Below are positions 19,336 through 26,408 of a stretch of DNA of 26,408 nt, in pieces. Position 1 is the stretch's first letter. Each line of letters opens with the position of its first letter. The notes under the pieces were generated by a model, which was not told the DNA's origin, did not search any database, and was given only the letters and a program-made list of their open reading frames with translations. A program made the position numbers and the translations under genes. This DNA is from Chara braunii (Eukaryota > Streptophyta > Charophyceae > Charales > Characeae), in NCBI GenBank assembly GCA_003427395.1, contig BFEA01000332.1, forward strand, positions 1,507,061-1,533,468, in the 5' to 3' direction.

Positions 19336-20030
19336 TCTCATCTACCTTTTCTCCATTGTAAGTTTCAGAAATTTCCGATTCTTCCATTCATATTTTAGGA
19401 ATCTTATTTCTTAAGTTCTTTGTTTTTCCTTTTTTCTCCACTATTAATTTCCGACTCCCCCTTGGGCGCACAAATGAATTTATTTTTGTGCGGGTGGGGG
19501 GTTGGGGTTTGTGTGTCTTCAATAACTGTAGTTGGCTGGATCGGATCGTTCCCCGAAGGGTGAACGGTAGGAAGGGGGTGGGGGGAGCTCTATCTTACAG
19601 GGGCATCACAAGGTGGGGGGTGAATGTCTCAAAGAGGGTAGGGGCGGAGTAGGGGGTTGCCCTATTCTGGGGCGGGGGCTGGTGCGTGGGTCAACATCAG
19701 TCCCTGCGAAAGCAAAAACGGGCAAGGGGCGGGGGGGCATGCTTTAGGTGGGAACTGTGTGCTCCTGGGTAAAAGGGGGTAGGGTTGCTCCTACATTGGG
19801 GCCAAGGGAGAGTGGGTGACTGAGTGACTCTCCTCGGCGGGGGCAGTGTAGGGCTGAGGGGGGAGGGGTAGGGGGAGGGAGGGCGATCTCTCTCGAAGAA
19901 GTCTATCATCCAACTTACTATTTCTTTCCATTTGGTTTGCCTCTTGAGGAGGTTGTAGGAATAGGTGCTATCTGGCAATTCATCTGTGATCCTGCGAAGG
20001 GTGGTCGAAAATTCGGTGGCCCTCGAAGAC
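19336..20030. repeat. G-rich region with a G-quadruplex motif
   Basis: From about 19490 to 19885 the plus strand has many G runs of four to seven. The segment 19858-19883 has five runs of three or more G separated by loops of one or two bases, a strong G-quadruplex pattern. A minus-strand frame (19697-20044) includes TKWKEIVSWMIDFFERDRPP, which looks protein-like but matches nothing I know. No gene is called. Confidence 0.6.
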
Positions 20031-20706
20031 CGATGCTGGAGCAACGCTGGCCGGAGACGGAGCCAGGTGGCGCAACTCTGTGACCTAGCTTAGTGGGGGC
20101 GTGAAGCCTGGTAGAGAGCTCTGGGGGGCTGTTTGCAGGGGCAATCTCAGTGGTCATCGAGGGTCGTAACTGGAGCAATGCTGGCCAGTGCTGGAGCAAG
20201 GTGGTGCAACTCTGTAACCTAACCTGATGGGAGCATGAGGCCTGGAAGAGCTTCGGTTCATGCTGAAAACAGCCATGTTGGTGGTGGTCGTAGGTGGATT
20301 GAATAGGTTACACCTATCTGATTCGTGGTTGGGAGGCTTTTTGACACACATATTCTAGTGACTTGGTAGAGTCTGAATAGTGGAAAAACAGTCGGTTGTT
20401 CTTACGAATGTCTCAGGACTTTAGGGATTCTTAGCAACCCATCTTAGGCGGTTTCGATGCTGTTATACTCAATGATCTGCGGCTGTTCGAAGCGAGAACA
20501 ACGTTGGTCGATGCTGGGGTGTTGCCCTGTAACCTGCTGATGCAGGAGCGTGAGGCCTGGTAGAGAGATCTGGGGATGCTCTGGGGTGGGCATCCCAAGG
20601 GACAACCAAGGGTTGCTGCTGGGACGACGCTGGTCGGAGCCGGGGCGAGTTGTGTTGCCCTGTAACCCAACAGGGTGGGGGCGTGAGGCCTGGAAGAGCT
20701 CAGCAG
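20031..20706. repeat. Four diverged copies of a repeat of about 100 bases
   Basis: Copies lie at about 20031-20134, 20168-20255, 20490-20585 and 20613-20706. The shared order is GGAGCAACGCTGGYC, then GCAACTCTGTAACCT or GCCCTGTAACC, then GGGGGCGTGAGGCCTGG, then AGAGCTC. The copies fall into two pairs with about 130-135 bases between members and about 460 bases between pairs, suggesting duplication of a pair. No coding frame is conserved across them. Confidence 0.7.
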
Positions 20707-20973
20707 GGAGTAAGACTGTGTTGGAAAGTCTTAGAAGGGTTTGTTAGGGATCCTGAGGGTTGTGAGCATTCATAGGATCTCTGTGGCAACCTATTGCATG
20801 AGTAGTTCATTAATAGGTCATTAGTTATGCATGATCCTCCCCATGCTTTCTGAATCACATCATATTCACAGACTGTTCTCAGCCAAAGCCGGGTAATGGC
20901 CCCGGTATCTCAAATGATCTCAAATGTTCTCAATGATCTGTACAATTCGATATGGGACGCTGGGCCCGGTTCC
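20707..20973. other. Unassigned sequence
   Basis: I see no gene. A short tandem of TCTCAAATG-like units occurs at about 20908-20940. This stretch lies directly before a polypurine tract and may be the 3' internal end of an LTR element. Confidence 0.4.
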
Positions 20974-21531
20974 CTGTACGGGCAATATCAGAGTCTGCAA
21001 TCATGTTTCCCTCCGAAAGGGAGGAGGTGTGATGACCCGTCCAAACATGGACTGAAACGCATGGCTGATTTATGAGTTTTGCCCATAGACTGAATGCCTT
21101 GCTGAGTTTCCTGCCTACTACTAAGTCTGTGTGTGCACGCTTGCTGGACTGCATGTTTGTCTGAGTGTTGGTTGGCTTGAGTGTGTGTGTGGCCGTGCCT
21201 GTCTCAGTGCTGGTAAACTCGAGTGTGTGTGTGGCCCACAAGGGCACTTGCTCGTTCATTGGGCCCTCAGGGCCGGTACTTACCTGTGGCCGTGACATTG
21301 AGGGATTGCAGCGGGAAAAACACTCAAGTAGCGGGTAGGCCGGTACCGCACCTTGAAGAGGTAGATGTGCGGGTACTGGAGGCTAAGCAGAAGAAGACAA
21401 AAGTGGCATTTTTAGAGGCCAATGGTTGTAGGTTAGGTCTAGGCGGGTACCAGTCCAACCAGTCTGGATCTAGGGCCTGTACGGGCAATATCAGAGTCTG
21501 TAATGATGTTTCTCTCCAAAAGGGAGGAGGT
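20974..21531 (+). repeat. Two 55-base direct repeats ending in polypurine tracts
   Basis: Bases 20974-21028 and 21477-21531 are the same 55-base sequence with about four differences, starting CTGTACGGGCAATATCAG and ending in AAAGGGAGGAGG or AAAAGGGAGGAGG. The first tract runs straight into TGTGATGACCC, the expected junction of a polypurine tract with an LTR. The second is followed by TACCGG, which is not an LTR start. Confidence 0.85.
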
Positions 21532-22243
21532 ACCGGTTGCTTGGAAGGCCGAGCGGCCTGGAAGTCACCGCCCAAAGAGGCAAGCAGGCCGCTTTATCTC
21601 CCAGCCGGGCGAAGAGCTTGGCCTCGTTCTTGGTGTGCAAGTTTGGCGACACACCGGTTGGAGCGCCGGTTGGAGCAGTGCTATCCGGAGCAACGCTGCT
21701 GGAGGAAGGAGAAGGACACGGAGGAGGAAGAAGGACAGGACGGGGGAGGAGCACAAGGGGTACTTACCTGGCTATGGTGGCAGCCATCTTCATCACCTTG
21801 GTGGGCGCTGCAGCAGGGAGTCCCCAACTGGGGAGAGCTACACCAAGAAGCTTCGAGGCAGAGTCGGGCATGGCGGACTGAGATGGAGCAGCCATAGCTG
21901 CTTTGGGTTGTCCTTTGGGCATCTGGGCAAGGCCTAGTAGTCCACCATAGACTTGGCCTATGAGAGTGAAGACAAGAAGAGGCGGCCATGGCTATGGTGG
22001 ACCTCAAGTGATGCTGGCAGAAGAAGAACTCGGACATTGATTCTGGATCAGGAGGAGATTGTTGGGCGAAGTAAAAGAGCCTTGTCACCTGTCTATGCTG
22101 TTGTACATGATCTTCTTCTTTTTTCTTACTTCTTCTTCTTCTTATCCTCTCTCTCCTCTCAAGTTCATTCAGTTCTTTTTGCAATTGGGCGGCATTGTAC
22201 CATCTGATGGATGTGTATCTCGAAATTGGTCAGGATCATAACA
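21028..22243 (+). mobile_element. Element D: long terminal repeat
   Basis: The left end is TGTGATGACCC directly after the polypurine tract at 21016-21027. The right end is GGATCATAACA, one base before a primer binding site. Read in reverse, the right end is TGTTATGATCC, matching the left at 9 of 11 positions, so the LTR has the usual TG...CA inverted ends. Length is 1,216 bases. It contains GGTACCGG and GGCC palindromes and a CTTCTTCTT-rich stretch near 22110-22145. It includes a second copy of the 55-base PPT repeat, so it may be a composite. Having a polypurine tract on the left and a primer site on the right, it could be shared by two elements in tandem. Confidence 0.65.
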
Positions 22244-22244
22244 G

Positions 22245-22256
22245 TGGTATCAGAGC
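22245..22256 (+). other. Element D: primer binding site (initiator tRNA-Met type)
   Basis: TGGTATCAGAGC is the standard plant LTR-retrotransposon primer site, complementary to the 3' end of initiator tRNA-Met. It follows the CA terminus of the LTR after one base. Minus-strand cDNA synthesis would start here. Confidence 0.92.
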
Positions 22257-22287
22257 GGATTCTACTTGCTGGTGACAGTTGACTTTC

Positions 22288-22340
22288 CTGCCCTAACCCT
22301 AACCTAAGTGGTTGAGGGCAACACTTAGGGTTAGGGTTGG
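22288..22340 (+). repeat. Inverted telomere-like repeat in the element D leader
   Basis: Two CCCTAA units and CCTAAGTG at 22291-22310 face CACTTAGGG and TTAGGG at 22322-22337 across an 11-base loop, giving an imperfect stem of about 16 pairs. It lies 35 bases after the primer site. Two units each way are too few for a telomere. Confidence 0.75.
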
Positions 22341-22784
22341 ATGTAAGGGAAGTAGGGCAGCGTGGCTAAGGGAAGCTGCCCCCAACTGGTTAGGTCATGT
22401 GGGGTCGACATTGAACCTAACCAGGTTGCTTGAGAGTAAGATTGGGGTGGCGAGACATTTTCGAGGAGACTTCATGCGGCAATTTAAGAGAGGCGACAGT
22501 GAGAGGCACTCTCACCTGGAATCTGATTCAAGGGAGACACTTGGCAACTTAAGGGCTGCCCTCAAGTAGGCGAGCTTGAGGGTCAGCGGCCACTCAGCAT
22601 CTACGGACTGCAAGTTGCTACTTTGTTCTTCAGCATCGACATGGGATCCGGCGTTGCACTTTGGTGTTGGAGTCAGACCCTCCTAGGAGATAGGACACTA
22701 GTGTAGGGGTAGCGTTAGAGGGGTCAGGAGGATCACATGAGAGGGAGGTGAGTTCTATTCATCTCGAAGCTCAAGGCCACTCAG

Positions 22785-23591
22785 GTAAGTGTCGTGCACC
22801 TACGGGATGCCCATGTATGTGTGCATGGTATGGATTGTCCTGCTGGGGTTACTCTAGGTTCTTTTCCTACTCCTCTGTGGTCTTGATTGTGTGATTGAAT
22901 GTGTGTGATCTACCTACTCACCTGATGGATGGAGAAACGAAGTATCTTGATTTGAATGTCGATTCTTTCTACAGTGCTTTGTCTTTTCATCTCTGAACGG
23001 TTGTAGTCTATAGGTTCAGCCGAAAGTTGAAATTCGTTTTTCGGTGCGGTTGAGTCTATGTGGGACTCCTCTTGGTTGGGACCTGGTCGCGGCCTACGTG
23101 GGACCTCTAGGACCCAGTGGGACCGGGCCCAAACAAGAAGAGCCCTTTGGACCCAAATCTGTTAGGCATTAGTCCATTGTCTTCCTGACTGAGATACAGA
23201 GTCCATTCTTCTTGGATTAGGACACCCACTGTCGAGGGGATCTCGACTGAGACGTTTCGCATGCTTTTGGTTGCACCGTCCGTGGCTTGACTCACACCCT
23301 GTACACCACTCAATTCTCCATTGTTGCATTTAGTCACTCGTTGTCTAATTTGTTGCACGGTCACGGAGCTGGTCAGACTGGACTCGAGAGGACCTCATAT
23401 GCAGTTGATCAGACTGGGTCGCTGGATCAGACCTCTCATGTGAATTTGTTTGCTTTTCTTTGGTTTGCTGCTCTCTAAGTCTAAATGAAATGTCGCTCCG
23501 GCTAGGAGGTGGGCAAGGACTGGGAAACGGAGTGTTCGTCCAAGCGAAAAGGGGAGTGTACCTCTTGAGAGTCTGATTGATTCTTTTGCAG
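22785..23591 (+). other. Candidate intron in the element D leader
   Basis: CTCAG followed by GTAAGT at 22785 is a near-ideal 5' splice site. TTGATTCTTTTGCAG ending at 23591 is a good 3' splice site with a pyrimidine tract. The 807-base interval has no gag-like coding, and gag coding starts within 50 bases after it. The whole leader from 22257 to 23635 is otherwise without a recognisable gene. Splicing is inferred from the motifs only. Confidence 0.45.
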
Positions 23592-23635
23592 ATTGGCGTC
23601 TCTCCGATCCACCTGACGACGATAATGGTCCGAAA

Positions 23636-25236
23636 ATGGCCCAGCCACGGCTAACCTCAGTCCAGTGGAAGGCCTGTTAGATGCAGCCAGCGATGCGGAG
23701 AAACCGTATCTGCAAGCACTTCTAGATAGTGTCATCAAAAGGGAACAAGAGACAGAGAAGGAGAGGAAGGAATTGCTGCTGAAAAGTCAGGAGGCCATCT
23801 TGGAAATTGTCCCCTCGCTGACCAAAGAGTAGTGTGGGGAACAGCTGCAATCCATACTCACCGCTATCGTCAAAGTCCGGAGCCTTGAAGATCATACCAC
23901 TCAGATCGCCGACGTCTTTGCAAAATTGCGGACACTTCAGGAGGATCTGACTAAGATGACTGGCGAGTACCATGACTTGATGGTAGAGGTTGCTGCGTTG
24001 TGACAAGCCCAAGCGGCCAATCCTCTTCCTCTGCCCCCTGGTTCCAGAGCTGCAATTGTAACTAACCTTGCCCCTCTTACCGTATCTTCTTATACTTCTT
24101 CCTTGACTGTAATGGCAAACCCCGCAGGACCTGCAAACGGTGCAGATTCCGTTGTTGCTGTAACAAGCAACGAGGCAGGAAATTTTGCAACTGCTGCAGC
24201 ACCAAGATCTGAATCAGCAGGTGCTGGGCCCAACCACGCCAGTCCCTATGTGGACCGAAAGGCGGTGCAAATACCGTCTAAGTACGACGGCAAAGAGGAC
24301 ATTGAATCTTGGATAAGCTCCATGAGGGCATACTCCCAAGTTCTGGGGACTCAACCCGAGACCCAGTCCATGATCATGGGAATGAATGTCGAGCCGGTTG
24401 TGCGGGGCTTCCTAGAAGTCCAAGCTACGCGAGCTGGGGTTCCCAAAATAGAACTAACAAGGTGGCTTAAGGCCACCCCGGTTGCCTCCCTCGAGGAACT
24501 CCTCATTGCGCAATACATGGATTCACACGCTTCAGCAAGGGCAAGAAGCCAACTTGATAAAATCAAACGCAACAAGTGGACGGACTCCATGAAAAGCCTC
24601 TAGACTGACCTCAGCAAGATGTTTGCTACACCCGGATTAGAACTGACTGATCAATCTTGCTTGGATGTGGTCGAAGGCGCGGTTCCCACCACCTCCACAA
24701 ATCGCCTAGGCAGGAACTTTATTGGGTACACTACCTGGTTCACTCTGATGAAGGACATAGTCAGTCTCGAGGCGATAAACCTCGTCTCCACAACAGGCAG
24801 CAAAAAGCCCATGGGCGGCAAGCGGTTCAAAGGCAACAAACGTTTTGTTGTGCATGACCTGTTGGAGGCTGAAGAGGAGGCCGATGCAGATGACCCCACT
24901 CTTGGTGACGACCAAGAACAGGACACTGATACAGCCTGTTCGTCAGCCCATGAGTCTGATGTAAACCAAGAAGAAGAAAAATTTACTGCCTTTAAAAAGA
25001 CTGCCAATGCAAGGGGACCGAATCGGAATGCAGGGAAGAACTATGTCAAACTTCCGAAGGGAGTCAAAATCCCAGCAAAACCGGAGGATGAGGCCACTAA
25101 ACCGTGGGTCGACCTCCGGATCACTGAAAATGACTAACAGGGTAGACTCAAGAAGGGGGTATGCCTGCATTGCCAGAAACCGAACCATAAGGTACAGGAT
25201 TGCTATAGGCTGCAGGGAAACCAGACCCAGGTGTAG
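23636..25236 (+). pseudogene. Element D: gag with zinc knuckle, broken
   Basis: A possible start ATG at 23636 is followed after a frameshift by a coiled-coil-like region (EGLLDAASDAEKPYLQALLDSVIKREQE). A proline- and alanine-rich linker is next, then a capsid-like core: SKYDGKEDIESWISSMRAYSQVL, VEPVVRGFLEVQATRAGVP, ASLEELLIAQYMD and MFATPGLELTDQ. An acidic region and a CLHCQKPNHKVQDC zinc knuckle (CX2CX4HX4C, 25162-25203) end it. From about 23650 to 25236 one reading frame carries stops at about 23830 (TAG), 24001 (TGA), 24601-24603 (TAG) and 25135-25137 (TAA). This gag is unlike that of element B, so D is a separate Ty3/gypsy-like family. It sits 1.4 kb after the primer site. Confidence 0.85.
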
Positions 25237-25721
25237 AGTCGATTTCAACACACTCTACAGCAAGGGAGACTGACTCTGATGCAAATCAGCAGTTGTCCCT
25301 TGAAGCCCAGTCATTTGTTGAAGCCAAGGTTGAAGTGTGTGATGTTTTGTATATCGACCCTTGGGAGGAGTCTGGGACGGTCGACTTCCACTACCACTTG
25401 GAGCATTGGGCTGAGATGAAACAGCAGCGGGCCCAAGGGACAGTGAAGTTGATCTTCTTCATACTTCTCATAAACCACCGCTATCTCCGTGTCTTGATTG
25501 ACTGTGGTGCTACGACTAACTTTATATCACCTCATGGGATACGCAAAGTGGGCTTGGGAATGAAGCAGGTGGCCTTGCAGAACCCTTGCCGAACCCAAGT
25601 TGGCAACAAAGAAGTTGTCTCTTCTACGCATGCAGTCAAAGGTGTGCGCACTACCTTTGACAAGGACAAAATTGTCACCCACGCGTTGAACTTCTATGTC
25701 CTTGACAAGTGCCCCTTCGAC
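25237..25721 (+). pseudogene. Element D: protease domain, truncated by element E
   Basis: Following the zinc knuckle by a frame change near 25236, this frame reads ETDSDANQQLSLEAQSF, then KLIFFILLINHRYLRVLIDCGATTNFISPHGIRKVGLGM and HALNFYVLDKCPFD. It is a retropepsin-like domain whose catalytic triplet is D-C-G instead of D-S-G or D-T-G (25500-25508). The conserved PFD(L)ILG end is cut after CPFD by the LTR of element E, so no reverse transcriptase of D is in the window. Confidence 0.85.
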
Positions 25722-26037
25722 TGTAGCGGACCTCGGGTTGGCCTGTGAGACCAGCCCCTTGGCCTGTTCTCACAGGCCTGTGTTGTATTCGGGGTAGGCC
25801 AGTCTAGGCCGGTACCTCTGTCGGTACCAGCCAGTCCAGTCCAGTCCAGTCCCGTCAGTCCGCTGGGGTATACCCCAGCCATTGTCTGTTTTCAGTGGCA
25901 TTCTTCACTTGCACATTTTGGAGTACGTGCGTTGGAGTCTTGCGTGGGGAGCTGCGTTGTGCCATCTCGCTCCCCCCTTCTTCCTCCATCTCCATCTGTA
26001 TCGCTAGCGGAGCACCACACCTGGTGGATCCGCTACA
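25722..26037 (+). mobile_element. Element E: complete 5' LTR inserted in element D
   Basis: The 316-base LTR begins TGTAGCGGA and ends TCCGCTACA, a perfect 9-base terminal inverted repeat with TG...CA ends. A primer binding site follows directly. It contains strong internal palindromes: an 11-base stem with 17-base loop (25740-25778), GGTACC twice around 25814-25831, and the 16-base perfect palindrome CTGGGGTATACCCCAG (25863-25878). A CCAGT pentamer array lies at about 25828-25850. The upstream flank (TTCGAC, within the element D protease) should recur as a 5-base duplication after the 3' LTR, which is outside the window. Confidence 0.9.
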
Positions 26038-26038
26038 T

Positions 26039-26050
26039 TGGTATCGGAGC
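26039..26050 (+). other. Element E: primer binding site
   Basis: TGGTATCGGAGC lies one base after the LTR end. It differs at one base (G for A) from the canonical initiator tRNA-Met site used by element D and is identical to the isolated motif at 2718. Confidence 0.88.
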
Positions 26051-26068
26051 GGGAACTGTTCCCGCTCC
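26046..26068 (+). other. Perfect hairpin overlapping the element E primer site
   Basis: GGAGCGGGAA and TTCCCGCTCC form a 10-base-pair perfect stem with a 3-base loop (CTG). The first five stem bases are the last five of the primer site, so in the RNA genome part of the primer site would be paired. Everything from 26069 to 26320 is GC-rich leader without a recognisable gene. Confidence 0.85.
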
Positions 26069-26324
26069 CACCCACCACCCCGTACAGTTGTCCAGCAGTC
26101 CGCACAGCCGGAATACAGCAAACCCGACAGCGGGTTTTTTCGGTGTTTTTCGGCCGTTTTGCAGCGAAAACAAAGGGAAAAAAGGTGGCGCCTGCTGCAG
26201 GCGACACGTGGCGAAAAAGGGAGGCGCCACCACGAGCAAGGCCAAGGCCGCTGCACGCGCGTGCACGCCACGCTGCCCCGCCCCGCCCCACTCCCGGATT
26301 TATATTATCAAGATCCGGGAGTCT

Positions 26325-26408
26325 TCCTGCTGCTGGGGTTTGAACCCAGGTGGCTGTCGGGCCATGGGCGTGCGTGAGCACCCTGCTAACACACTCGCCA
26401 CAGAGTGT
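26325..26408 (-). repeat. tRNA-like SINE head, cut by window end
   Basis: On the minus strand an A-box-like TGGCGAGTGTG (about 26400-26390) is followed some 50 bases later by a T-arm: CTGGG, loop TTCAAAC, CCCAG, with a perfect 5-base-pair stem that contains the B-box GGTTCAAACC. The sequence after the T-arm (CAGCAGG) has no matching acceptor strand upstream, so it is not a working tRNA gene. It fits the Pol III promoter head of a tRNA-derived SINE or an old tRNA copy. Confidence 0.45.

Noticed and set aside
22291-22337. Interstitial telomere or chromosome end
   Set aside because: Only two units in each orientation; too short for telomeric DNA and within a retroelement leader.
26325-26408. 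Functional tRNA gene
   Set aside because: The T-arm is good, but no acceptor stem can form with the sequence present.

Overview
This is a stretch of repeat-rich nuclear DNA from a plant-lineage eukaryote. The evidence is several Ty3/gypsy retrotransposons with chromodomain-type integrase tails, 12-base primer binding sites of the initiator tRNA-Met type, long microsatellites, and a very low density of intact reading frames. A charophyte alga such as Chara is my best guess, but that rests on general familiarity with such retroelements and not on a search. I see no convincing intact host gene, no rRNA gene and no CRISPR array. Every retroelement reading frame is broken by stops or frameshifts.

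Layout. Bases 1-500 hold an array of about ten short perfect hairpins. Bases 500-3500 are mostly unassigned, with degenerate tandem repeats, microsatellites, one isolated primer-binding-site-like motif and a cluster of ambiguous bases. Bases 3527-4571 form a near-perfect palindrome with roughly 510-base arms. Bases 4790-9490 carry a decayed chromovirus (element A) on the minus strand. It is split by a 1.27-kb hAT-like DNA element (7930-9198) flanked by an 8-base target duplication. Bases 9487-16904 carry a second, divergent chromovirus (element B) on the plus strand. Its gag is split by a 1.94-kb poly-A-tailed insertion (10542-12479) flanked by a 16-base target duplication. A and B lie head to head, and no 5' LTR is visible between them.

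Bases 17000-20970 contain a possible LTR remnant, a CAT-rich minisatellite, a G-rich block with a G-quadruplex motif, and four copies of a diverged repeat of about 100 bases. Bases 20974-25721 hold element D on the plus strand: a polypurine tract, a 1.2-kb LTR, a primer binding site, a long leader with a candidate intron, gag with a zinc knuckle, and the protease start. D is cut in its protease by element E (from 25722), seen here as a complete 316-base LTR plus primer binding site. E continues past the window. A tRNA-like (SINE-like) segment on the minus strand ends the window.

The elements do not form a pathway. They record successive insertions: A and B before the hAT-like and poly-A insertions into them, and D before E. 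In-frame TGA and TAG codons are common and fit C-to-T decay of silenced copies.
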